This document shows, one piece after another, positions 1 through 5,339 of a stretch of DNA of 5,339 bases (its first letter is position 1; every line of letters starts with the position of its first letter). The stretch comes from JBJKRF01 sp046704785 (GTDB lineage Bacteria; Chloroflexota; Anaerolineae; Anaerolineales; Villigracilaceae). The position numbers and the translations under genes are program-made. The DNA is taken from the NCBI GenBank assembly GCA_046704785.1, contig JBJKRF010000007.1, positions 1 to 5,339 on the forward strand, given 5' to 3'. Below the pieces are notes generated by a model, which was not told where the DNA came from, made no database searches, and saw nothing but the letters and a program-made list of their open reading frames with translations.

Positions 1-302
1 ATTTTAAATCATTCCTACGCTTGATCACGGCCTGTAGACTATGAAGGTTGATTAAATTTACCTTGTCGTTCTCACTCTCATATCTCTCACGTTCGCCAGT
101 GCAAATAAATGCATCATCTTTCTTGTAAGAATGAAGCTTGCGGTATAGCAAGTCTAGTTTATCCATCGTAGCGCATAATGTTGTTTCATGGACATTAGCG
201 ACGCTGTAACGTGAATCTTCCAGGTTGGGACAGGAGAATGCCGAACCGTCCGGTTTAATGTAAAGTAAACCTCTATAGGCTGCGACGCATTCTCTGGCAA
301 TG
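1..302 (-). pseudogene. C-terminal remnant of a radical SAM/SPASM-like protein, cut off at its 5' side by the mobile element and running off the left edge
   Basis: The minus strand is open from base 352 to the left edge with no stop. Of this, about 100 codons (301 down to 2) look like native protein. Counting from the ATT codon at 301-299, there is a Cys at residue 5, an R-G at 10-11, a Y-I-K-P-D-G stretch at 14-19, a Cys at 24, an A-N-V at 35-37 and further Cys residues at 43 and 67. The order Cys, hydrophobic strand, P-D-G, Cys, then (G/A)-N-(V/I) followed by a helix is typical of the auxiliary-cluster (SPASM/twitch) end of radical SAM enzymes. The catalytic CxxxCxxC barrel would lie upstream and is absent, because transposase sequence is there instead. 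Composition (about 43% GC) differs from the other genes. An ATG at 166-164 is in frame but lies inside the conserved stretch, so it is unlikely to be the real start. The existence of coding sequence is well supported; the family call is tentative, and the substrate cannot be inferred. Confidence 0.6.
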
Positions 303-325
303 CAGAGTCCAGAACTCCTGACATA
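303..325 (+). repeat. Left copy of the 23-bp inverted repeat (candidate terminal inverted repeat)
   Basis: This stretch begins CAGAGTCCAGAACTCCTGAC and is the exact reverse complement of 2724-2746. The motif is itself an imperfect palindrome (GAGT and ACTC around a 5-base centre), so it could form a small hairpin or bind a dimeric protein. Confidence 0.75.
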
Positions 326-338
326 CCACACTTCAAAA

Positions 339-350
339 TGTCCGCTTTTT
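339..350 (+). repeat. Inner left inverted repeat, 12 bp
   Basis: TGTCCGCTTTTT starts 5 bp past the last base of the transposase stop codon and is matched in inverted orientation at 2651-2662. It is either the true IS end or a subterminal transposase-binding site. Confidence 0.6.
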
Positions 351-355
351 CTTCA

Positions 356-2623
356 TCAGACCCCACGAACGGCGTAGTGCAAGCACAGGCCGGATCCGGG
401 AAAAAGGGTGTCTTGCGCATTGAGAGCCTTGCATAATTCCGCGATCGCCCGTGTCCGATGAGCAGAACTTTGCGGAGTCAAGGTGAGGCGTAACTCGTCG
501 TTGGTAACTTCTAGGTCAGCAGCGCTGGCCAAAGCGGCTTGTATCAGGGTCCGGCCTTCGTCATCAACTCTGCGGTAATGGGGAGCCACCAACCGAAGCA
601 AATCACTTTCAGACTGGTAGGCCAGCATTTTGATGAGATTGGTCAGGTGCTTGCGTTCCGATGCCAGCTTCACCACCGGCTTGTCGATCACGGTCTCGAC
701 CGGGACTCGCTTGGGGATTGCCGCGCGACGCTTTTCCAGTTGTTGGACTTTCTCCCAGGCATTCCAGATCTTCTGGTTGAGTTTGGCATGGGCCGTTTTG
801 AAGCCGCGCATGGTCGGACGGCGCTTCTCCTGGTTGATCCATGCTTCCAGCCCGTATTCGGCCTGAAGCAGGTCCAGATGGGCTCGGGCCTGACACAGTT
901 TCGCATCAGCCAAAGCCCACGCCGGATTGGGCACCTCGCGGCTGCCATCGTCGGGCACGGTGGCATATTCCGCCAGTGCGTCCAGAGCATATTCCTCGCG
1001 CAGATACTTGAAGAAGTTCTCCTGCCGCCAACGATCAAACATCCGATGCGCCACCTGTGCCGCCGGCAAGTCGCGGCGCGAGGTCAGGATGGGCGTCTGG
1101 TGCCCGTTTTCCATGCGGCGGGTGACCTGGCGCAACTCCAGCTTGCCCTTGAGCAGCCGCACCTCCTGGTCAGCCAACTCATATGTCGTAACGCGCCCGC
1201 CAAGGCGCGTGCGGTATGGGCGAAATTTCTTCCGCGCGATCTTTTTGCCGCGACGTTCCTTCCGATACGTGAGCAAATCAAAACCTATGGCGAGGATCTT
1301 TTGAAAGAGTTTGGGGCTGAAGCCGCCACGGTCGAAAACAATCGTCAACCGGCGGCTGCCAACCAATTGGCGGACCTGATCGAGCAGTTCGGGCAACATC
1401 TTCACCATGCCGGCGTTGTTTGGGGCTGTAACGACCAACAAGGGATCGCCCGAGCTGTCGTTGACCCAGTAGTCCGAAGTCGCCGGCATGGAGATGCGCA
1501 TGCGGGCCACGTGTGTTTTGGGCAGCGCATGCTTGCCGTGGTAAACACGAACGTGGCCGTCGATGTAGAGAAAACCCAGAGCGGCGCCACGCGCGGCGAC
1601 GCGTTGCTGGGCCAGGGCTTGGCCGAACTGCGCCGCCCGACCGGCAGCGGCCAATCTGGCCAGTTTGCGGCGCAGGGTTTTGACTTCCGGTGCGCGGTCC
1701 AATCCCAGCACTCGCCCCAAATCAGGAGGCGAATATTCCTTGAGTCCTTCGGGGCGTTTAATGCGCCAGAGCGCCATCAGCAACAACGTCAGCAGACTGG
1801 TGCGCAGTCCATAGAAGGCCGGGCCAAGACTGCCATAAATTTTTTGAGCGCATTCCAAGACGCCGCTGGCGACTAGAACAGGAATCGCTAGCAACACGCC
1901 AGCTCGTGGAACTGCCGTGGCGGAGCCAAAGAGAGGAGGCGCGTCCTCCAGCAATCCCAGTCGCGCCAACAAACGATCTGCCGAACGATTGGCCGGATCG
2001 GAGTCCTGGCTGGAGGGGACTTTTCGGACTGAAGAGCAAAAAGAGGACAGGTTTGGGTTCCCCCCTGAGGCCGTTGGATCTGCAGAGCAAAGAGGCCGCA
2101 CAGGCGATGGACCGGAGAGCGTCGCGTCCAGGGGGAGTTGGTCTTGCGCTGGTGGTGCGATTTTCCATCCCAGTCGGCGAAGTGTTTTGCGAACCGCTGG
2201 CCTGGTAATGCCCAACTGCCGGGCGATCTCATGGTGCGAGCAGCCTTCGGCCTTGAGCTTTTGGATCTGCGTGCGACGCGAGGTCGCCAACCGGGGATAT
2301 CCTGGCGGGCAACCCATAGGACGCCCCAGCGCAGCCAACCCGCCCTCCGCGAAACGTCGTTGATATCGACGCAGCGTGCGAACCGAATAACCGAAGGCCT
2401 TGGCCACATCGTTCTGATCCGCCCAGCCTAACTCAACCAAGTTTACCATTGCGTGAGCCTCTGACATGCAGTCATCGAGCGCATATTGAGCGATGGGCAT
2501 CCCCGATACGAGGACCACACGGCGATTGTCGCGGGAAAGGACGAGACACCGTCCGTTGATAAAGCAAGTGCCCTCCGGGTTTCGGGCCTCAGGAAAAAAG
2601 TCATCGCCGGATGAATTGGCCAT
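356..2623 (-). CDS. Transposase, DDE type with two N-terminal helix-turn-helix motifs (755 aa)
   Basis: The protein catalyses movement of the surrounding insertion sequence. Residues about 58-98 form a first helix-turn-helix (DVAKAFGYSVRTLRRYQRRF at its core), and residues about 114-153 form a second (HEIARQLGITRPAVRKTLRR core). Both are expected to bind the element ends. Residues about 155-235 are a Pro/Ser-rich linker. The candidate catalytic acids are D355 (YIDGH), D431 (VFDRG) and E535 (RWRQENFFKYLREEY), arranged as in RNase H-fold DDE transposases. Residues about 575-635 are helical and charged, and the C-terminus ends in a compact domain with an FPG turn near 741-743. At 755 residues it is long for an IS transposase, but I see no internal stop. 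The ATG at 2623 is the first possible start because an in-frame TAA lies 12 bases upstream; no good Shine-Dalgarno sequence is visible. The gene ends with tandem TGA TGA just before the inner repeat. The IS family is not recognised with confidence. Confidence 0.88.
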   Translation of the reverse strand: MANSSGDDFFPEARNPEGTCFINGRCLVLSRDNRRVVLVSGMPIAQYALDDCMSEAHAMVNLVELGWADQNDVAKAFGYSVRTLRRYQRRFAEGGLAALGRPMGCPPGYPRLATSRRTQIQKLKAEGCSHHEIARQLGITRPAVRKTLRRLGWKIAPPAQDQLPLDATLSGPSPVRPLCSADPTASGGNPNLSSFCSSVRKVPSSQDSDPANRSADRLLARLGLLEDAPPLFGSATAVPRAGVLLAIPVLVASGVLECAQKIYGSLGPAFYGLRTSLLTLLLMALWRIKRPEGLKEYSPPDLGRVLGLDRAPEVKTLRRKLARLAAAGRAAQFGQALAQQRVAARGAALGFLYIDGHVRVYHGKHALPKTHVARMRISMPATSDYWVNDSSGDPLLVVTAPNNAGMVKMLPELLDQVRQLVGSRRLTIVFDRGGFSPKLFQKILAIGFDLLTYRKERRGKKIARKKFRPYRTRLGGRVTTYELADQEVRLLKGKLELRQVTRRMENGHQTPILTSRRDLPAAQVAHRMFDRWRQENFFKYLREEYALDALAEYATVPDDGSREVPNPAWALADAKLCQARAHLDLLQAEYGLEAWINQEKRRPTMRGFKTAHAKLNQKIWNAWEKVQQLEKRRAAIPKRVPVETVIDKPVVKLASERKHLTNLIKMLAYQSESDLLRLVAPHYRRVDDEGRTLIQAALASAADLEVTNDELRLTLTPQSSAHRTRAIAELCKALNAQDTLFPGSGLCLHYAVRGV
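2034..2070 (+). repeat. Internal copy of the element's right-end sequence, inside the transposase linker
   Basis: Bases 2045-2066 (GGACAGGTTTGGGTTCCCCC plus two more bases) are identical over 22 bp to 2658-2679 in the same orientation. The preceding bases (GAGCAAAAAGA here, GAGCCAAAAAAGC there) are nearly the same. The copy codes for residues about 186-193 of the transposase, in the Pro/Ser-rich linker between the DNA-binding and catalytic parts. It may be a dispersed genomic repeat, an extra transposase-binding site, or a scar of an earlier insertion. Confidence 0.7.
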
Positions 2624-2645
2624 ACCGGAGTGATATTACCCGGCG

Positions 2646-2684
2646 AGCCAAAAAAGCGGACAGGTTTGGGTTCCCCCCTCAGAC
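2646..2684 (+). repeat. Right-end copy of the direct repeat, overlapping the inner right inverted repeat
   Basis: This holds the partner of the internal repeat (perfect over 2658-2679) and includes AAAAAGCGGACA at 2651-2662, the complement of the inner left inverted repeat. Because the shared sequence runs past 2662, the repeated unit is not simply the 12-bp end. Confidence 0.7.
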
Positions 2685-2716
2685 CTTCAGAAACGCCCAG
2701 AAAACTGTAGAAAACG

Positions 2717-3631
2717 GTGACGCTATGTCAGGAGTTCTGGACTCTGGCGGCGCTCTTGACCAGCGCGTCGCTGACATTCGCCACCAACTACGACGTTCGT
2801 GTGGTAGCCTCCGGCCTGCAACGCCCTACAGGCATCGTGGCCTTGGGCGATGACATCTTGTTTTTCTCCCAGGTGCCCACTCCCGGCGTGCCCGGAACGA
2901 TGGGCGGCAGCAACTCCGTGGACGCCCTCTTCGTGCCCACCGGGGAGACATTCAGCATCGCAACTGGCAACCCGCAGCCGGAAAATCTTGCACTGGACAG
3001 GCGCGGACGCCTATATTGGACCTGTAAGTCCGCCGGCGTCATTCTGATGACGGATTATCGGCACGGTGTCACCAAATTGGTGACTGGTCTGGATCATCCC
3101 AACGGCATCGCCGTGGACCGTTGGAACAACGTGTATTACACCACGTTGCCCACGCCCGGCGTGCCGGGCACAATGGGCGGCAGTAATACGGTCTCCGTGT
3201 TTGATGGTTCCGACTCCACCGTGCTCGTGCCGGGCGACCCCGAACCGACCGACATCGCGGTGGATTGGTTTGGCAACCTGTATTGGACTTGCCACTCCGC
3301 TGGCGTCATTTTGAAACGCGACACCGCCGGAAACGTCACGAAACTGTTGACCGGCCTTCACAGCCCGACCGGCATCGCAGTGGATGCCTGGGGCCGGAAC
3401 CTTTATTTCACGGAAGTGCCCACACCCGGTATGCCCGGCAGCATGAGTGGCAGCAATATGGTTTGGCACGTCCATCTGGCTACGATGAAAGTCGATTTGA
3501 TCAGCAGCTGCGACCCCGAACCGCATGCCGTGACCGTAGCACCCGATGGCGACGTGTTTTGGACCTGCTCCAGCGCTGGCGTTATCAAAGAAGCCCGGCC
3601 TGAATTTCGGTTCTTCAACGACAACGACTGA
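2717..3631 (+). CDS. Secreted NHL-type beta-propeller protein with three repeats of about 90 residues (304 aa)
   Basis: An N-terminal hydrophobic stretch (residues about 8-22, LAALLTSASLTFA, likely cut after A22) suggests export. The rest is three tandem units, at about residues 29-119, 121-209 and 210-297. Each unit has a first half with G(L)xxPxGIAVD followed by (V/L)PTPG(V/M)PGxMxGSN, and a second half with a DPEP-like turn and (Y/F)WTCxSAGVI. Counting two blades per unit gives six blades, the usual NHL propeller size. Such proteins generally bind ligands or partners; no catalytic residues are evident. Translation must start at the GTG at 2717, since an in-frame TAG lies at 2708-2710 and no other start precedes the hydrophobic core. 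There is no clear ribosome binding site, and the n-region lacks Lys or Arg, which is odd for a signal peptide. The first ten codons overlap the mobile element end, so the native start may have been replaced. A terminator follows. The specific function is unknown. Confidence 0.82.
   Translation: MTLCQEFWTLAALLTSASLTFATNYDVRVVASGLQRPTGIVALGDDILFFSQVPTPGVPGTMGGSNSVDALFVPTGETFSIATGNPQPENLALDRRGRLYWTCKSAGVILMTDYRHGVTKLVTGLDHPNGIAVDRWNNVYYTTLPTPGVPGTMGGSNTVSVFDGSDSTVLVPGDPEPTDIAVDWFGNLYWTCHSAGVILKRDTAGNVTKLLTGLHSPTGIAVDAWGRNLYFTEVPTPGMPGSMSGSNMVWHVHLATMKVDLISSCDPEPHAVTVAPDGDVFWTCSSAGVIKEARPEFRFFNDND
2724..2746 (-). repeat. Right copy of the 23-bp inverted repeat (candidate terminal inverted repeat)
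   Basis: Exact reverse complement of 303-325. It overlaps the 5' end of the NHL-protein reading frame and encodes residues 4 to 10 of it (around C-Q-E-F-W-T-L), so that frame starts inside or next to the element's end. Confidence 0.75.
2804..3607 (+). repeat. Three in-frame tandem repeats within the NHL gene, period about 270 bp
   Basis: The segment encoding PTPG(V/M)PG begins at 2876, 3149 and 3419, so the spacing is 273 and 270 bp. The DNA of the first two copies is also close (CCCAC[T/G]CCCGGCGTGCC), which suggests duplication of a two-blade unit rather than of single blades. The WTC codons recur with similar spacing. The third unit has drifted most. Confidence 0.85.
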
Positions 3632-3669
3632 TTCGCCAGCATTTTCGCAACCCAAATCCGTCACCGCCG

Positions 3670-3710
3670 GCAAAGGCCCGAGGCTCAATCAGCCGAGGGC
3701 CTTCGCTTTT
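3670..3710 (+). terminator. Rho-independent terminator of the NHL gene
   Basis: The arms AAGGCCC (3673-3679) and GGGCCTT (3697-3703) pair perfectly. A 2x2 GA/GA internal loop follows, then GGCT pairs with AGCC, with a CAATC loop. TTTT follows at 3707-3710. It lies about 40 bases after the NHL stop codon, between two convergent genes. On the minus strand no T-run follows the stem, so it would act poorly for the prepilin-like gene. Confidence 0.7.
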
Positions 3711-3740
3711 GGGCAAGATTCACCTCGAAGGCAGGTGTCC

Positions 3741-4511
3741 CTAAAGCCCCGGCACATAATGTTCCGGGTGAAAACTGTCGGCAAAATCATGTTTCACGCG
3801 CTCGACGTGCCCATCGGCAAACGTCACGTTGGCCTTGCCTTTGTGTCGGCTGGTGAGCGGATAACCGGGCGGCTCCCAGGCACCGTCGTCAATCACCGCG
3901 TCCCCCGGCCCGTCCGCCGGACTGCCCTTTTCCTCAGCCAGCATGATTTTTCCCGACGGATGCGCAATGGCGCTGGCGCGGTTCAAAGTGATGACCGAGC
4001 GGTCTTTGGAGATGTAGCTGGCCATGCCGTGTTCGTTGTAGGCGTTCAACGAATAGCTGTAAAAGTATTGCTCAAAACCCGGATTTTGCTGCCAGAGCAC
4101 CTGGCGGTGAAGCGCGTCCTGGTCGGCGGGACAGCGCACGTATTCGCTTTTGTAGCCGAGGTAGCGCATGACGCTTCCATCGGCCGGATTCCGCATGGTC
4201 ACTCCCGAAGCGTTGCTCGATACCTGCCACCAAATCCAGTCCTCCGGTTGCGCGCCCAGCGAACTTTTGAGCGCGGCGGTGGGAAAATCGTCGTGATTGT
4301 CCTGAAAATACAGTATGAACCCCAAACTCAATTGGTGCAGGTTGTTTTCACAGGTGATGGCTTTGCCGCTGTTCTCCGCCTGCGACAACGCCGGCAGCAG
4401 CAACGCAGCCAGAATGGCAATGACCGCGATGACCACCAAAAGCTCGATCAAAGTGAATGCGCCTGCGTAACGGCCCGCCGGCACATTTGCGTGAACAGAT
4501 TTTCCCCACAT
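3741..4511 (-). CDS. Prepilin-like protein with N-terminal methylation motif and H-X9-DG motif (256 aa)
   Basis: Residues 17-40 are a class III-like prepilin leader and helix: G-A then FTLIELLVVIAVIAILAALL. Peptidase cleavage is expected between A18 and F19, leaving Phe as the first mature residue and Glu at mature position 5 (E23). The C-terminal part carries H223, nine residues, then D233-G234, which is exactly the H-X9-DG motif of prepilin-like proteins common in Planctomycetota and Verrucomicrobiota. These are thought to be membrane-anchored by the helix, with a globular extracytoplasmic domain. Their roles are mostly unknown, and they are usually present in many copies per genome rather than in a pilus operon, which fits its isolated position here. 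The ATG at 4511 gives a leader of normal length with positive charge (K4, R14); there is no clear Shine-Dalgarno sequence. No type II secretion or pilus gene is adjacent. Confidence 0.9.
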   Translation of the reverse strand: MWGKSVHANVPAGRYAGAFTLIELLVVIAVIAILAALLLPALSQAENSGKAITCENNLHQLSLGFILYFQDNHDDFPTAALKSSLGAQPEDWIWWQVSSNASGVTMRNPADGSVMRYLGYKSEYVRCPADQDALHRQVLWQQNPGFEQYFYSYSLNAYNEHGMASYISKDRSVITLNRASAIAHPSGKIMLAEEKGSPADGPGDAVIDDGAWEPPGYPLTSRHKGKANVTFADGHVERVKHDFADSFHPEHYVPGL

Positions 4512-4518
4512 AAACAGG

Positions 4519-4538
4519 CACTGTTGACAATAACAGTG
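4519..4538. promoter_or_regulatory. Palindrome upstream of the prepilin-like gene: candidate operator or 5'-UTR hairpin
   Basis: CACTGTT (4519-4525) and AACAGTG (4532-4538) are perfect inverted 7-bp arms with a 6-base AT-rich centre. It ends 7 bp before the ATG at 4511 and would cover the expected transcription start of the promoter just upstream. It may bind a dimeric repressor, or in RNA form a hairpin in the position of the ribosome binding site. Confidence 0.45.
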
Positions 4539-4539
4539 G

Positions 4540-4567
4540 AATTTATGCGCGCGGCAAACAATGTCAA
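4540..4567 (-). promoter_or_regulatory. Candidate sigma70-type promoter for the prepilin-like gene
   Basis: On the minus strand a perfect TTGACA (4567-4562) is followed after 16 bases by TAAATT (4545-4540, 4 of 6 matches to TATAAT). The predicted start would fall near 4533, inside the palindrome, about 22 bases before the ATG. The -10 box is imperfect. Confidence 0.45.
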
Positions 4568-4680
4568 ACGACCGGTTTCCGGCGCACTGCTCGGATTCGC
4601 GCTACGGAACCTGGACGCCAACAGAATATGGCAAAGTTCCAGTCTCTTAAGATTGGTTCAAAAACTTGTGATGGAAAAGG

Positions 4681-5339
4681 TCATGGAGCGGTCTGGAATC
4701 CCAGCCGCTTGAGTGTGACGGCAAACGACGAGTGGGTATCGTCGCCGTCGCTGGAAATCCAAACGGCGATGACCTTGAGCGGAATGGCAAAGCGGTTGGT
4801 GAAAACGAAATTTCCGTCCGCCTTTGGCACGGCTACCACCGTTTGCTCCATCAGGCCATCGCTGGAATATGTCCGGCTGCGTCCGATTTGCGTGGCCTCC
4901 GTGCCGACGTAGAAAAACTGGATTTTGCTGATGCCCGTGCCGGGCGGCGCGAGCGCAAAGAGTTCTTTGACCCAATCTGCCGCCGTCAATTTTTCCCACC
5001 AGTTTAACGTGCGCGTTCCTTGCTCGACCAATCCCACGCGAAGGCTGTAGTCGTCGAACCCTTTTTCGCCCTGCTTTGCCGGTGGAACTTTCAGCGAACC
5101 TGAAATCTTTCCGCTCACGCGCACTTCGGTGACGTTCAATTCGTTGGTCAGCGGAAACACGGCGGGCGCGGCTGAATTGGTAACGCCAATGACAAGGCCA
5201 GCCACCGTGCAGCGAAACGTGTTGGGCGGAATGTGTCGGTATTTCAGAAATTGCCAGCCGTTGGTCTGTGTCAGCGGCAGGACAAATGTTCCCGCTGATG
5301 CAACCATTGCGAAAGAGCCAAGCAGCAAAAGCACAAGCG
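4681..5339 (-). CDS. Secreted DUF3047-like protein, 5' end beyond the window
   Basis: The frame is open to the right edge. A GTG at 5334 is possible, but it would leave a signal peptide with no charged n-region, so the real start is probably outside. Numbering from that GTG, residues 1-14 are hydrophobic and end in ASA, a good signal peptidase I site before G15. The mature part has a W near 27 followed by IPPNTF at 35-40, a V-x-N-S-A-A segment near 51-56, GFDDYSLRVGL at 92-102 and VIAVWISSDGDDT at 188-200. This order (W, IPP, N-S-A, DD with an R-V strand, then a late D-x-D-D-T) resembles DUF3047 proteins, whose function is uncharacterised. About 217 residues are visible, close to full family length. 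It reads in the same direction as the prepilin-like gene but is separated by 169 bp containing a promoter, so co-transcription is not implied. Confidence 0.65.
   Translation of the reverse strand, partial: LVLLLLGSFAMVASAGTFVLPLTQTNGWQFLKYRHIPPNTFRCTVAGLVIGVTNSAAPAVFPLTNELNVTEVRVSGKISGSLKVPPAKQGEKGFDDYSLRVGLVEQGTRTLNWWEKLTAADWVKELFALAPPGTGISKIQFFYVGTEATQIGRSRTYSSDGLMEQTVVAVPKADGNFVFTNRFAIPLKVIAVWISSDGDDTHSSFAVTLKRLGFQTAP

Larger units (their letters stand above)
303..2746 (-). mobile_element. Insertion sequence of about 2.44 kb carrying one long DDE-type transposase
   Basis: A single transposase gene is flanked by a perfect 23-bp inverted repeat (303-325 and 2724-2746), and coding sequence that looks native resumes immediately outside on both sides. 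Inside this lies a second inverted repeat, TGTCCGCTTTTT at 339-350 and its complement at 2651-2662. The spacer between outer and inner repeats is 13 bp on the left but 61 bp on the right, so the right end carries 48 extra bases. If the inner repeats are the true ends, the element is 339-2662 (2324 bp). I favour the outer pair because it is longer and perfect. No direct target-site duplication is visible outside either pair. The family is not assigned. Confidence 0.6.

Noticed and set aside
154..420. Minus-strand 88-residue ORF
   Set aside because: It spans the transposase C-terminus, the element end and the SPASM-like fragment in a different frame. The overlapping frame has clear family-like motifs, while this one has none.
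539..1876. Plus-strand 445-residue ORF opposite the transposase
   Set aside because: It lies entirely antisense to a gene with recognisable HTH and DDE motifs, and its translation shows no domain character. It is a by-product of GC-rich codon use.
2633..2638. TAATAT as a -10 box for the transposase
   Set aside because: Only 4 of 6 matches to TATAAT, with no recognisable -35 at a workable distance, and too close to the start codon to be convincing.
2725..2853. ATG-started frame over the start of the NHL gene (MSGVLDS...)
   Set aside because: It stops after about 40 codons and lacks the NHL repeats. The GTG frame carries the whole propeller.
3750..3775. Possible hairpin CCCGG / CCGGG near the end of the prepilin-like gene
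   Set aside because: It is inside the coding region, with a 10-base loop and no T-run. The better terminator is at 3670-3710.
4568..4680. Search for a small gene, RNA or terminator in the gap between the two minus-strand genes
   Set aside because: No convincing reading frame, stable stem with T-run, or known RNA motif was seen.
3546..4712. Plus-strand 388-residue ORF
   Set aside because: It runs through the end of the NHL gene, the terminator and the whole prepilin-like gene on the opposite strand, and has no recognisable motif.
1..5339. CRISPR array, tRNA, rRNA or toxin-antitoxin pair
   Set aside because: No regularly spaced short repeats, no cloverleaf or rRNA signature, and no paired small genes were seen on either strand.

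Overview
The window most resembles a genome of the Planctomycetota-Verrucomicrobiota group, probably Verrucomicrobiota. Three things point there: a prepilin-like protein with an exact H-X9-DG motif near its C-terminus, a secreted protein built from NHL-type beta-propeller repeats, and moderately high GC (near 58% in the NHL gene). The lineage is an inference from family character, not from a marker gene.

Layout, left to right. (1) Bases 1 to about 302 (43% GC by hand count, clearly lower than the rest) hold, on the minus strand, the C-terminal part of a gene that runs off the left edge. Its peptide has the Cys / PDG / Cys / (G/A)N pattern of radical SAM-SPASM-type C-terminal domains, and its 5' part is missing. 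(2) Bases 303-2746 are a probable insertion sequence. A 755-residue transposase with two N-terminal helix-turn-helix motifs and a DDE-type catalytic region is bounded by a perfect 23-bp inverted repeat (303-325 / 2724-2746). A second, nested 12-bp inverted repeat lies at 339-350 / 2651-2662. (3) Bases 2717-3631 on the plus strand encode an exported NHL beta-propeller protein made of three repeats of about 90 residues. It ends at a rho-independent terminator. (4) Bases 3741-4511 on the minus strand encode the H-X9-DG prepilin-like protein, with a plausible sigma70-type promoter and a 7-6-7 palindrome just upstream. (5) Bases 4681-5339 on the minus strand encode most of a secreted DUF3047-like protein whose start is beyond the right edge.

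The most informative part is the mobile element junction. The genes on both sides read away from the element and both lack a convincing native 5' end. The flanks differ in GC and I see no target-site duplication, so the element may mark a rearrangement joint rather than a simple insertion. The remaining genes look like ordinary cell-envelope or secreted proteins with no evident shared pathway. I did not find a CRISPR array, tRNA, rRNA, or a convincing new defence or biosynthetic system.
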